DNA of 64,000 nucleotides. Origin: VXMF01 sp965206775. GTDB taxonomy: Bacteria; Acidobacteriota; Terriglobia; Bryobacterales; UBA6623. Location: contig CBDBKU010000002.1 in NCBI GenBank assembly GCA_965206775.1, positions 62,001-126,000 on the forward strand, given 5' to 3'. A program made the translations under genes and the position numbers. Below the pieces are notes generated by a model. It ran no database searches and had not been told where the DNA came from. It worked only from the letters and a program-made list of their open reading frames with translations. Positions 26,552-36,282 of the stretch are shown here, one piece after another (position 1 is the first letter of the stretch; the number at the start of each line of letters is the position of its first letter).

Positions 26552-26864
26552 TCTGGCGCGCTAAAAAGAGGTGGGTAACGGGAGGAAGAGACGCGCAAGC
26601 TCCCCCGGGCACGAGGCGGCGCCGAGCAGGTCGGAATGCAGCTACGAGACATTGTCGACCGGCTCCTGCAGGGTCCTGCGCGACCAAGCCACGATCGAAG
26701 CGGTTTTTTTGGTGCTGCTGAAGGCGAGCGCCATGGGTCACGCAATTCTCGACGAAGGGAAGTGGCGCAAGCCCGAGCCAAGCCCGTCGGCTAGAATATC
26801 CTGTCCAGCCTACAGAGGATGAAGTCGGTTGGACCCCGAAGACGGTATTGCAGCAGGTACATGA
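26552..26864. other. No gene recognised
   Basis: Decayed sequence between the barrel remnant and the methyltransferase gene. No family recognised in any frame. Confidence 0.4.
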
Positions 26865-27368
26865 ATGAATCTAAAACTCATCATTGCCATCATCATCCTT
26901 CCTGGGACAGCCCTCGTTTACATTCCAGGAGCAATACTATGGCTGCTGGCTGAGACGCCGGGAGCTATAGCGCCGGCAGGACCCGTACAACCCCGGTTCT
27001 GGACTGGCATTGTGTTGGCCGCGACCGGCTTTGGGTTGGCTGTTTGGACCGTCAGGCTATTTCTGACGGCCGGTAAGGGCACGCCTGCGCCATGGGCTCC
27101 GCCGATGAGACTGGTTGTTCGTGGACCCTACCGCCATGTCCGAAATCCCATGATTACGAGTGTGCTTCTCATGCTCGGTGCCGAATCGCTCCTGCTTGGC
27201 TCGTGGCACTTGGCCGGCTGGATGTCTGTCTTCTTCCTCCTCAATACGATCTATTTCTCATTGGTTGAGGAGCCGGACCTCGAACAGCGATTCGGCGAAA
27301 GCTATCGACGCTTCAAGGCAAACGTACCGCGTTGGATACCCAGTTGGCGACCGTGGGACCCCACGTAA
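26865..27368 (+). CDS. Isoprenylcysteine carboxyl methyltransferase-type membrane protein
   Basis: A 167-residue integral membrane methyltransferase of the ICMT/PEMT superfamily. Four hydrophobic segments are visible (about residues 4-28, 46-68, 98-112 and 117-133). The cofactor-binding signature is RGPYRHVRNPMITSVLL (about 85-101) and the second conserved element is EEPDLEQRFGESYRRFKANVPRWIP near the C terminus. Such enzymes use S-adenosylmethionine to methylate carboxyl or lipid groups, and the bacterial substrate is unknown. It starts at ATG 26865. No clear operon partner. Confidence 0.88.
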   Translation: MNLKLIIAIIILPGTALVYIPGAILWLLAETPGAIAPAGPVQPRFWTGIVLAATGFGLAVWTVRLFLTAGKGTPAPWAPPMRLVVRGPYRHVRNPMITSVLLMLGAESLLLGSWHLAGWMSVFFLLNTIYFSLVEEPDLEQRFGESYRRFKANVPRWIPSWRPWDPT

Positions 27369-27513
27369 CTGGCATACGCGCCGAGTCTCCGATGTCCCGG
27401 ATTCCGCTGCCCTAGCGGACCGATTTCTCGCGAGACTCGTGCCATCCCCGCAGAAACCGGCCAACTTCTGTATCTAGGGAGTCGGCGAAACCACGGCATC
27501 GACTGAGCGGGCA

Positions 27514-28398
27514 TCACTCTAGCCGAGTCACCTTGAGGAAAAACTCGATCGCCCGGCGGCGAAACCCCTCCCACTCGGCCACATGCGCGACTTCGGTTGG
27601 ACCGTGCGGGCTGCGCGGCCATCCGGTCTCCACCTCATACCCCTGAGCCTCGAGGCTGGCCGCGAACGCCCGCGCAATTTCCAGGCGAGAATCCAGCGTG
27701 CCGCACATGACGAGGAACGGGATCCTTTCCGCGCCTCCTTTAGCCCGCAAGCCGGCGGCCTCAGCTACGCGCGGATCGAAGTTCGTTCTTAGGTTCTCGC
27801 GAAGCTCGCTACCGGCCATCGAACTCAAGTATTTCTTGGGATCATTGACTTCGCCGATACCATCCATCAGGAACCGGCCATCGGGCGTAGTCCATGTCCC
27901 TGCCGCCAGCGGTGCGCAGGCATGTACAAGGTCGGGATTGCCAAGAGCGAATCGGTGCGAAAACTGCGCGCCGCGGGAGTACCCGCTCAATAGGATCTTT
28001 TCTCGAAGCTGATACTGTGACCGCAGTCGAGCGATCACGCGCCTGAGAAATGCATCTTCTCCCAGACTCGGGAACCGAACTGCCGCTGCATCAGTCTGGT
28101 GGAAGCTGGGCGTGACTACAATCGCGTCGAGTCCCAGCCGGTCCGCCCAAACGCCATAGCGCCCGACTCTAGGGTCGGCCCCGTTGCCGCCTCCGCCGTG
28201 GGCCGCAACTAGGAGCCAATACGTTCGATCCGACCGAAAGTCCTTTGGAAGCTGGACAAAGTACTCGCGCTCCTGCCCGGCAAACGCAAATGCTTGCCGA
28301 GTCGGCTCAGCCGTGGGATCGCCCTCGGCGAGCAGTCTTCGAACTTCGTCGCGCGACTCTTGGGCCCAGAGTCCCGTCGGCAGAACCGGAATCCACAC
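27514..28398 (-). CDS. Alpha/beta hydrolase (esterase/depolymerase-like), N terminus uncertain
   Basis: A secreted-type alpha/beta hydrolase of about 294 residues. LLVAAHGGGGNGADP forms the oxyanion strand, LLSGYSRGAQFSHRF has the nucleophile Ser, LVMCGTLDSRLE the acid residue and SPHGPTEVAHVAEW a candidate catalytic His. It resembles poly-hydroxybutyrate depolymerase/phospholipase-type hydrolases. The only usable start is GTG 28398 without a ribosome binding site. The open frame continues upstream through LAVIALAV, a plausible hydrophobic signal, but without a start codon, so the true N terminus may have been lost. Confidence 0.78.
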   Translation of the reverse strand: MWIPVLPTGLWAQESRDEVRRLLAEGDPTAEPTRQAFAFAGQEREYFVQLPKDFRSDRTYWLLVAAHGGGGNGADPRVGRYGVWADRLGLDAIVVTPSFHQTDAAAVRFPSLGEDAFLRRVIARLRSQYQLREKILLSGYSRGAQFSHRFALGNPDLVHACAPLAAGTWTTPDGRFLMDGIGEVNDPKKYLSSMAGSELRENLRTNFDPRVAEAAGLRAKGGAERIPFLVMCGTLDSRLEIARAFAASLEAQGYEVETGWPRSPHGPTEVAHVAEWEGFRRRAIEFFLKVTRLE

Positions 28399-28644
28399 GG
28401 CTAGAGCGATGACAGCGAGTACTCCGACCGGCTCCCAAACCGGGTCACGGCGGAGTTCAGCCGTGGAAAGCGTGCCAAGTCGCCCTTTCCCCTTGAAGCG
28501 TTTAGCGAAATCGTCATCTTCTGTCGCGACCTACCCGTTCGGATCGGCTTCTTGAGCGGCGCAGGCGGTCCAACCGCTACGTAGGGAGATTGCTCAAAGA
28601 CATCGGTCTGCTCGTAGGGGTTCCTCAATGTTAGAGGAGTCGAC
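28399..28644. other. Decayed sequence upstream of the hydrolase gene
   Basis: The hydrolase frame runs open into this stretch but has no start codon. Other frames show no recognisable product. Confidence 0.35.
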
Positions 28645-28836
28645 CTACCTTGAAAACAACATCGCTACGTCCATCTGCGCCTGCGCCCGAGCGTCCTCCA
28701 GCGCAGTCAAAGTGGATCCAGCTGACGGCGCAACGCCGGCCAAGCAGTCGGATTGGAGCAGGCTCCCGGCCGTGACGCTACATCCGCCATCCCGACTCGA
28801 CCGGATTCGTCGGGACCTATACGAATAAGAGGCCAA
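28645..28836 (-). pseudogene. Possible beta-barrel C-terminal remnant
   Basis: A short frame ending ARAQAQMDVAMLFSR, which resembles the last strand of Oar-like outer-membrane proteins. Nothing recognisable lies upstream. Confidence 0.25.
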
Positions 28837-28997
28837 GTCTTCGAGGAGTCATGGCCTGGAGGGACATACAGAGCAGACGTCCGGTCGACGCCGTTCACGG
28901 AACTGAACACCAAGGAAGCCAGTTGCCAGCGCCGTGCGGTCGTTGATCGCAATCACAGGAAGCAGTGCCGCGACGACACGATAGGTTTCTACAGGAT

Positions 28998-29948
28998 CTA
29001 TTCAGGCAAGTGGCGATCAAACCATTCGACCATCGGACCGACGTAGTCGACGGGACCCGGCCCGGCTGAAACTGAAGCGCCGTGGCCGCCACCGGGCATT
29101 CTTATGAACCTCACGGGGACGCCAACCTCCTTGAGCATGCGCTCCATGATCACCGAGTGCTCGAATGCAACGGCCTGATCTTGGTCGCCGTGCACTAGGA
29201 ATACTGGTGGATCGTCCGCTGATATATAGGTGTCAACCGAGGCCTCGCGGTAGAGTTTCGCTTCGGCGCTATTGGAATTCATAGGCCGGCCCGGACGAGC
29301 AGGCCGCGACGGTCTCACCCCCAAATAGTAGGGCGCCGCGCCACTGCCCTGGGCGACACCCTTCGCCTCGAGTTCCATGTTCACTGGGCCGAAGAGCGAG
29401 GCTACGGCCTGAACCTTGGCGCTTTCTCGGTTGACCGGATCAACGTCCTCGCCATCTCCGTCGCCATCGAGAACGCCCAGCATCAACGCAAGATGACCGC
29501 CCGACGAGCCCCCCGTGGCGCCGATTCGATCTGCCTCGATTCGGTACTCGTCAGCATGGTGCCGAATGAATCTTACTGCCCGCTGAACGTCTTCAACCGC
29601 TGCGGGAAAACGGAATCGAGGAGCTGCGCGATGATTCACCGTGAAGACGGTGTACCCGGCCTCCACCAGACGAGAGGTCCCAAGGTGTTGACGGCTCCCG
29701 CCTTCCTTGAGCGGCGTGGCGCTATAGGCAAGCGGGGCCTGAAACGCGCTTCCCGGGATCTGGACCAGTGCGTATCCGTTTGGGGAATCCGGGTGACGGA
29801 CGTCCATCAGCAGAGCGGTCCCGGAGTACATTCCGTAGATCACGTTCGTCTCGACCCTCGGTTCGGCTAAAGCCTGGCCGTTACCGGAAGCGTAGACAAG
29901 CGCCAAGACCGCGCCCAAGGGAATACACCGATTCATCACACCGCTCAT
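28998..29948 (-). CDS. Exported alpha/beta hydrolase (BD-FAE/carboxylesterase-like)
   Basis: A 316-residue protein with a signal peptide (CIPLGAVLALVYASGNGQALA). Motifs of the acetyl-esterase/BD-FAE branch are present: NHRAAPRFRFPAAVEDVQRA, the nucleophile elbow GATGGSSGGHLALML, the acid in PPVFLVHGDQDQAVAF and the His in MPGGGHGASV. All catalytic triad positions are filled. Substrates of such enzymes are usually acylated sugars or small esters. The frame is intact and the gene seems monocistronic, with decayed DNA on both sides. Confidence 0.88.
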   Translation of the reverse strand: MSGVMNRCIPLGAVLALVYASGNGQALAEPRVETNVIYGMYSGTALLMDVRHPDSPNGYALVQIPGSAFQAPLAYSATPLKEGGSRQHLGTSRLVEAGYTVFTVNHRAAPRFRFPAAVEDVQRAVRFIRHHADEYRIEADRIGATGGSSGGHLALMLGVLDGDGDGEDVDPVNRESAKVQAVASLFGPVNMELEAKGVAQGSGAAPYYLGVRPSRPARPGRPMNSNSAEAKLYREASVDTYISADDPPVFLVHGDQDQAVAFEHSVIMERMLKEVGVPVRFIRMPGGGHGASVSAGPGPVDYVGPMVEWFDRHLPE

Positions 29949-30678
29949 CAGGTTCTCCGCAACACTCTACAACAGCGATGATCAGCCAACACGAGTTTCG
30001 TGCTCATTGCTTACCAAGCAGACTGCGACCGCCCGCAGCCCTTGTCCGATGGCTGTGCGAATGGGCGCAGACGCCCACAAGTCCCATGACAAGTAGCGCC
30101 CTCGGTGGCATGCCGGTACCAAAGCCGAGACGTACGCGGGCGCCACGGCGGATCCGGCCCGCGCAGCCACTGCCAAGCGGAACTACACCAATTACCCCGC
30201 TGCGCCGTCCGCCCTCAGAGGAGCGCTGCAGCAGGGTCCGGGTCGAAGCGAGAACCGATGCCGCGACTGTGCCGCCGAAGGTCGATGCGGAGGCGGTCGC
30301 CATACGGCACCGAACTGCAGATAGGCGGATTCCGCCAAGACAAGCACCCGGGCGATGAATCCAGAAGGGCTCGGCTAGCGATCCGGTGAAGCCGTCGCGA
30401 TGGGCGTCATACCGATGGCCTGGGGCGCTGGGATCTGCATCGTGCCCTCGATTCTGGCTGTTCCTGTGCCAAAATCGAGCACCGGCTCGAGCAATGAGAA
30501 CAAAACTGGAATCACAATTGATACCGGTCGCTAAGGGATCGAGAATGTGGCCAATCTGGACACCTCTTCTACCTGTCGAGTCGACTGTGGTTGCCGGTGT
30601 TTCCAAATTCGAAGGCGGGACGTGAGGGCCAAGGTGCGTCATGGTCCTTCCTTGAGCTGGCACAGTCAGGAGGTAGGG
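29949..30678. other. No gene recognised
   Basis: About 730 bases with only short, unconvincing frames on both strands. A GGCATGCCGGTACCAA string near 30108 recurs near 31620, so part of this may be further debris of the degenerate transposase found there. Confidence 0.4.
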
Positions 30679-31044
30679 ATGATTACCAAGAAGAGTCTCG
30701 CAGACGGCTTTGCCGCCTTACAGGAGCCTTGGTCACCGAGAGTTGCCGGCGACATCAACGATATGCAGATCAAACTGGTCAAGCTCGCGGGCACGTTCGT
30801 CTGGCACAGCCATGACGAGGAGGATGAGCTCTTTCTCGTGATCTCGGGCCGCCTGCGGATGGAATTTCGCGACCAGGAAATGCAACTCGTCAGTCCCGGA
30901 GAGTTCATCATCGTGCCCCATGGGGTCGAACACAGGCCGGTGGCCGAGGAGCCATGCGAGGTCGTGCTTCTCGAACCCAACACGACGCTCAATACCGGTA
31001 ACGTCGACAATGAACGAACGGTCCGCCATCTGGAGCGCATCTGA
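30679..31044 (+). CDS. Cupin-domain protein
   Basis: A 121-residue single-domain cupin. Motif 1 is TFVWHSHDEEDELFLVISGR (His, His, Glu metal ligands) and motif 2 is SPGEFIIVPHGVEHRPV (second His). The start ATG 30679 has a strong AGGAGG ribosome binding site seven bases upstream. The enzymatic role is unknown; small cupins of this size are often metal-binding isomerases, oxygenases or sensors. A decayed partial copy lies at 32463-32600, so the gene belongs to a duplicated segment. Confidence 0.9.
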   Translation: MITKKSLADGFAALQEPWSPRVAGDINDMQIKLVKLAGTFVWHSHDEEDELFLVISGRLRMEFRDQEMQLVSPGEFIIVPHGVEHRPVAEEPCEVVLLEPNTTLNTGNVDNERTVRHLERI

Positions 31045-31121
31045 GGGCTGCGAAGCTTACCGAGCACGTCGATCTACCATCGGGAGGCGTGGGCTTCAGG
31101 GATATTGCTCGTCCCGGCGCT

Positions 31122-31223
31122 GTCACGGTGGCGGCATCGTTACCGGTAGGTCCGGCCCGAACGCTCGAGTTCGCGATCAATCCGGCGGTGATTGGCCTGC
31201 CGGTCTGGTGCGAATGGTGGTGG
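31122..31223. repeat. 102-bp perfect direct repeat, copy 1
   Basis: Identical to 32823-32924. In the plus frame it encodes SLPVGPARTLEFAINPAVIG, which looks like the tail of a larger secreted protein, but no upstream gene remains. Together with the cupin copies it marks a tandem duplication of about 1.7 kb. Confidence 0.85.
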
Positions 31224-31579
31224 CCGATTCAAGTGCTAGCCTGAATTCCCATCGCATTTTTCGTGGTGACAGATCGGTGGGCCGTTCTACGGCCCAAAAC
31301 GCGGGAATACAAGGAGTTACCCGCTATCATGTAGTACATATATACCCAATGTGTGATAATAGTTTGCCCCGAAATTCCTGCACCCCCGGAACACCCGCAG
31401 TATTTACGTAAGTGATTGCTTTATAATTTCTTAACGCCGAATCCAAGTGCCGGTCCGCTCCTCTTTCCACCCCACTGCCACTTCAGACGTGACTCATCAA
31501 TGCATTTATGATATATTGTGTAATAGTACGCCCAGATTTTTCCATGACATACCCCCACGACGTCTTCCTCCAGTCACGC
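31224..31579. other. AT-rich non-coding stretch
   Basis: A markedly AT-richer region than its surroundings (about 31280-31530), without a recognisable gene or clear terminator. Confidence 0.5.
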
Positions 31580-32300
31580 CCACCATGCGCCGCTATGAAG
31601 CCCTGCGGTCGTCGAGGGCTGGCATGCCGGTACCAACCTCTGCTCCGATCCCGACTGGAGCTTCTTCGCACCGCAACCGCCCCCGCCCCCCGCGCGTCCC
31701 CGACCAAGCACGACTCTCCGCACGCGACCGCCGCATCCCGCCGCTCCGCGACCAGGAGCTCTCATCCAGGGTCTCGACGCCGCCGGCTTCCCCGTCAGCC
31801 CCTCCACGTCGATGTCCTGCGCCGCGCCGGCCGGCCCCGTCCCCCGCCGGCCCGAAGCTCGCCGACATCGCGCCCCGACGCCGCGGTCGCCGACGCCAGG
31901 CAACTCGAACTCGCCCCCCGCCGCCTCCACACCCCCTTCGGCGGCCTCTTCCTGTTTGCCCGCTCAAGACAATCGGCCTCACCCCCTGGGCGATGACTCC
32001 CTGAAGGGCTCCGCGATGGAGCGCCTTCCGTGCCCTGTGCCCTCAAGCTGTGGCGCATCGGCCGGCCCTCCCGCGTCATGGCCGAGGTCCGATGACGGCC
32101 TCGGGGCGCTTCCCCAAGGGATCACCGATACAGTGCCGCGTCGATCCGTGGCTGATTCCTGGGCCGACGCCGCGCAGGCCGGCCTCCCCCGAGCACCATC
32201 GACCTCGACTTCCACACCATCCCCTACCACGGGAATGACCGAAAAGCATTACGTGGCCAAGCGACCTAAGGAAATCGCCTTCCTCGCCCGCGAATGACTC
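31580..32300 (+). pseudogene. Degenerate transposase gene (N-terminal half)
   Basis: Pieces of one transposase appear in changing frames: DWSFF near 31660, LIQGLDAAGFPVSPSTS near 31770 and IDLDFHTIPYHG near 32200. The IDLDFHTIPYHG box carries a catalytic Asp in a family of large DDE transposases. Its C-terminal part in a different copy is at 58624-58971. Many indels and substitutions; long dead. Confidence 0.55.
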
Positions 32301-32462
32301 GCCAATCTGCGACACGCTCCGGAGAGTTCATCGAGATCCTCGCTTGCCGGACTGGAAGCAGCGCACCGGTCCATGGCCCGAAGGCGGTCGGCCAAGGCCT
32401 CGGTGGCCGTCCTTCCTTGCTCCGTCGGCGCGGGCACACCCCCCGTCAATGGCAGGTAGCGG

Positions 32463-32600
32463 ATGCAGCATTACCAAGAAGGTCTCGCAGACGGCTTACC
32501 GCCTCCAGGAGCCTTGGTCCCGAAGGAGCGTTGCGGGTGCCATCAACGGCATGCGATCCTGGCAAGTAACGTTCGTGGCCGTGTGCACAACCATGAACGA
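32463..32600 (+). pseudogene. Decayed duplicate of the cupin gene, 5' part
   Basis: The DNA aligns with 30676-30830 (ATTACCAAGAAG, then GTCTCGCAGACGGCTT and GGAGCCTTGGTC), but indels break the frame and the metal-binding motifs are lost. It precedes the second copy of the 102-bp repeat just as the intact cupin precedes the first. Confidence 0.75.
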
Positions 32601-32822
32601 ACGCTGAGGCTGCTTTCTGCGTGTCCGTCCGGGCCGGAATCTCCTCGCGGTGCTGGAAGCTTGGTCGCGATCAGGCCGAAATGCAACTCGTGCAAAGGGC
32701 TGATCCCCGAAGCTTACCGAGGACGTGGGGGCGAGGTCGTGCTTCCATCGGGAGGTATACGTGGACGCTTCTCCACAACGTCGGCCGCGACAGGAATATT
32801 GCTCGTCCTTCGGTCCGCCGCG

Positions 32823-32924
32823 GTCACGGTGGCGGCATCGTTACCGGTAGGTCCGGCCCGAACGCTCGAGTTCGCGATCAATCCGGCGGTGATTGGCCTG
32901 CCGGTCTGGTGCGAATGGTGGTGG
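32823..32924. repeat. 102-bp perfect direct repeat, copy 2
   Basis: Identical to 31122-31223; see that entry. Perfect identity next to a heavily decayed cupin copy is odd and suggests either gene conversion or a constraint on this block. Confidence 0.85.
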
Positions 32925-33175
32925 CTGGCGTGGCGGGAGACCTCAAGTGCTAGGCGACTGCACCACCCGAGTGGCCCGTCCAGTGCAACCTATTCACGGG
33001 AATGAGGCGTTAGAGCCCCATGGCGGGGGTCTTGGCGAGCTCTCGATCAAGAGTTCGGGGCAGCGCTTTGTCCCGCCAACTAAACGGGCGCTCCGCCTGG
33101 GCGGTAAAATCGACGCATCTTGGCAGGCACCACGATCAGCCCTTGCAAGATTCTCGGAGCGTGGGCTTTGGAGGC

Positions 33176-35974
33176 GTGGGTGAGGTCTCGAAGAACGAAC
33201 CCAGCTCCGACGCGCGGTGGAAACGAAGGTTCTACCCTCCGAGACGGCGGGCGAGGAATGCCATTGTGGGCTTGTTGAGTAGTCGCTGGGTTCTGGTCTG
33301 GACCGCTGGACTCCTTTCAACTTTCCCCTTCGTAGCGGGTGGCGCTGCGCCCCAAGACAACTCAACACTAGCCGAGAGCGACGCACCTGCGTCAGTTCCC
33401 ACCGCAGAAAACCCGGGTGCAGGCGCCGTTCAAGGGGGCAGCTCCGGGCCGGACCGTACGGAACTCAATCTCCTCGGCCAGACAGACGCCTCAGCGGGTG
33501 AGAGCCGCCGTAACGAGAACGTCAGGATCACGCTGGTCGACAACGCGGTGCAACGGGAGCTCAATGAGCGGCTTGGCGCCTCGGCAACGGTCATCAAGGA
33601 ATTCAAAGCTGAGATTAGCTACTTCGGCTCCGAAATCGGTAGCTCGCCGTCTTCGACGTTGCACCAGGCGCACGTGGCAACGTCCGGGGTGCATGGCAGA
33701 ATCTACGAAACGCACAACAACAGCGTCTTCACCGCACGCTCGTTCTTCCAAGCTGGAAGCGTCAAGCCGGCTCGTTCGAATGACTATGGCTTTCAAGTCC
33801 TGATCCCTATCAGACGCAGCGTGAATCTTAGTCTCGACGGGAGCCAGAAGAGAGTTCGGGGCAGCGTCAATGGGAACGTGCTTGTCCCTCAGGCCGATGA
33901 AAGAACGCCACTTGAACGCGACCCCGTCACGGCTGAGCCGGTAGATCAACAGACGCGCGACTTCGTCAGCCGGATGCTTGCGGCCTATCCGGCCGAGTTG
34001 CCTAACCGTCCCGATATCAACCCGCGCGCCCTAAACACGAACTCGCCTCAGTCAATCGACAACGATTCGATGGCGCCTCGCCTGGATGTAAGCGCCAGAG
34101 ACCGCGACCGTTTTGTGCTCGGCTACCAGTTCACCGCGCAGCAGGTGCAGGCGTTTCAACTCGTCGGCGGGCAGAATCCGAACACCACCACCAAGAACCA
34201 CAGGGCACGCGCCACTTGGAGCCGCACTTGGTCCCCGATCACTGCGATGGACACGTCTGCGGGCTACGACCGGGTCGGGTCGCTCCTAGTTCAAGATGAG
34301 ACGGCGGTTGGTCCCCTAATCTGGATCTCCTCGGCGCTACATTTTCTTGGACCCGGCCCGATCATCCCAATTGACCGCTCCCGAAATACATTCCAGTACG
34401 CAACACTAGTGCGCCATCGCCGAGGGAAGCACAACCTGACTGCAGGCTTTGCAGCGGTTCGCAGGCAAATCAACGGTTTTGAGAGTGCCGGCCATCGCGG
34501 TGAATATATCTTCACCAGTAATTTCGGGAATGACACCATCACCAATGCCCGTCTCGGGCGGCCCAGCCAGTACCAGCAGGCTATCGGGGACATCAGGCGT
34601 GGCTTCCGCAGTTGGGATGCGGCGTTCCATGTGGGCGACCAATGGCAGGCCTCGCCTGATTTGACGCTCACGATCGGGCTACGCTACCAGCCCGCCTTCG
34701 CGCCCGCCGAGGTAAACCAGCGGAGTCAGATTCCCTACGATTGTGATTGCAATAACTTGGCACCTCGCCTCGGATTTGCTTACCGGTTGAGTGGAAACTG
34801 GGGCGTCGTGCGCGGGGCTTACGGCCTCCACTATGGCGACATCTTTCCTGTCACATACAGTCAGGCTCGCTTCAATCCCCCGGACAACATCAATGTCGTG
34901 ATCTCAGCGCCAAAGTTGGTAGATCCTCTATCCGATCTGGAGCCGGGGGCTCTAGACCCTAGCGCGCGCAGCACCGTCGTCGAGTTGGACCCGGACCTCG
35001 TATTGCCCTACTCCCACCAGTACAACTTCCAATGGGAACTGGGCCTAGCCCGCGACTGGAACCTCGAGATCGGCTATGTTGGAAGCCGCTCGATCCGGCT
35101 GCTCAATCTCTGGAACACGAACCGGGGGCACCCCGTTTCGGGGATCCCTTTCACAACGAACACTATCAACGAGCGCCGCTCAGACCCACGATATTTTGAG
35201 GTGCGGCGTGTGCTCAACAGCTCCCGTGGCTACTACGATGCGGCTAAAGTCCGGCTCGTGATTTCTCGCTGGCGCGGTCTGACACTCGATACGTCTTACT
35301 GGTTCAGCAAAGCTATCGATCTAGGCGGAGACTTTGTCAACACGGCTTCAGGCACCGACGCCTGGTGGGGACAAAGCCCGTCCGAACTCAATGTGCACGG
35401 TACGATGCGGGGGCTGAGTTCATTCCACCAACCCCACTCGTTCCTCACACGCGTCAGCTATGAGCTACCTGGACTTTCGCGGACTGGGTGGATGGGGAGA
35501 GTAGTCGGCGGATGGCAGATGTCTGGAGTCGTGCTTCTCAAATCGGGCACTCCGTTTGCTATCGACACGGGTTCGGACGGACCGGGATTCGGCAACGTCG
35601 ACGGCACGGGCCGGGACCGCCCGAATCTCCTTGATCCATCCGTCCTAGGCCGGGCCATCGATGACCCGGACACGTCGCGCGTCATGATGCCGTTCTCGGC
35701 CTTTGGCTTCCTCGCATCGGGGCAGGCGTCCGGCACGCTTGGCCGCCATGTCCTGCGCAAGGACGCCATCAACAACATCAACCTGAGCCTGTCGCGTTCA
35801 TGGCCGCTGGGCGCCGACAGGGCAATTGACTTCCGTGCCGAATCGATCAACTTGTTCAATTCGCCGCAATTCGCGGAGCCAGGCCGCAATCTTACGTCCC
35901 CGGATTTCGGTCAGATCACGAACACACTCAATGACGGCCGTACCTTCCGGTTTCTGCTCCAACTTAGCTTCTAG
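33176..35974 (+). CDS. Oar-like TonB-dependent outer-membrane receptor
   Basis: About 930 residues. A hydrophobic export signal (SSRWVLVWTAGLLSTFPFVAGGAA) precedes a reduced plug-like region (LVDNAVQRELNERLGASATV; IYETHNNSVFTARSFFQAGS) and then a long barrel of aromatic-rich strands ending FRFLLQLSF, a classical outer-membrane terminus. The N-terminal carboxypeptidase-like domain usual for Oar proteins is missing. The start is uncertain: GTG 33176 is used here, with GTG 33266 directly before the signal segment and ATG 33020 as alternatives. It probably mediates uptake or surface binding; the substrate is unknown. Intact, unlike the receptor at 10376-13170. Confidence 0.85.
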   Translation: MGEVSKNEPSSDARWKRRFYPPRRRARNAIVGLLSSRWVLVWTAGLLSTFPFVAGGAAPQDNSTLAESDAPASVPTAENPGAGAVQGGSSGPDRTELNLLGQTDASAGESRRNENVRITLVDNAVQRELNERLGASATVIKEFKAEISYFGSEIGSSPSSTLHQAHVATSGVHGRIYETHNNSVFTARSFFQAGSVKPARSNDYGFQVLIPIRRSVNLSLDGSQKRVRGSVNGNVLVPQADERTPLERDPVTAEPVDQQTRDFVSRMLAAYPAELPNRPDINPRALNTNSPQSIDNDSMAPRLDVSARDRDRFVLGYQFTAQQVQAFQLVGGQNPNTTTKNHRARATWSRTWSPITAMDTSAGYDRVGSLLVQDETAVGPLIWISSALHFLGPGPIIPIDRSRNTFQYATLVRHRRGKHNLTAGFAAVRRQINGFESAGHRGEYIFTSNFGNDTITNARLGRPSQYQQAIGDIRRGFRSWDAAFHVGDQWQASPDLTLTIGLRYQPAFAPAEVNQRSQIPYDCDCNNLAPRLGFAYRLSGNWGVVRGAYGLHYGDIFPVTYSQARFNPPDNINVVISAPKLVDPLSDLEPGALDPSARSTVVELDPDLVLPYSHQYNFQWELGLARDWNLEIGYVGSRSIRLLNLWNTNRGHPVSGIPFTTNTINERRSDPRYFEVRRVLNSSRGYYDAAKVRLVISRWRGLTLDTSYWFSKAIDLGGDFVNTASGTDAWWGQSPSELNVHGTMRGLSSFHQPHSFLTRVSYELPGLSRTGWMGRVVGGWQMSGVVLLKSGTPFAIDTGSDGPGFGNVDGTGRDRPNLLDPSVLGRAIDDPDTSRVMMPFSAFGFLASGQASGTLGRHVLRKDAINNINLSLSRSWPLGADRAIDFRAESINLFNSPQFAEPGRNLTSPDFGQITNTLNDGRTFRFLLQLSF

Positions 35975-36129
35975 GTTCCTTGCCGGGAGCAGAGGCGACA
36001 GCCTACGGGAGTCGGGATAAGGATCCTGCCGTGATGTCGCGTGTTCAGTTCATATGTGACGCCGCACGCTCGACGACCTAGTCGGCCAACGAGCGATTGG
36101 GGCAAACCCTAAGCGGCTCCAGCGCATAT

Positions 36130-36219
36130 TTGCGAACATGCGCTGCACCGGGATATGCGCTGCAAGAACTGTATCTTCTTGGAAAGCAATGCTCTAGCGG
36201 TGATCCTACAGCGCATAAC
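36130..36219. repeat. RIT-1 left inverted repeat (90 bp)
   Basis: Perfect inverted copy at 39498-39587. It includes two directly repeated ATGCGCTGCA motifs separated by 7 bases, probable recombinase binding sites. The ATGCGCTG motif also occurs inverted just outside it, at about 36120-36127. Confidence 0.92.
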
Positions 36220-36282
36220 CTAGTGTCGTGCGACGGGAAATCACCGTCGGGCCCCCTGTCTTTTCAGAAAGGAGATTCAACA

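Noticed and set aside
31580..32300. Several Arg/Pro-rich overlapping frames that might be a new small protein family
   Set aside because: Fragments of one known transposase type (the IDLDFHTIPYHG box) are recognisable across changing frames, so this is decay.
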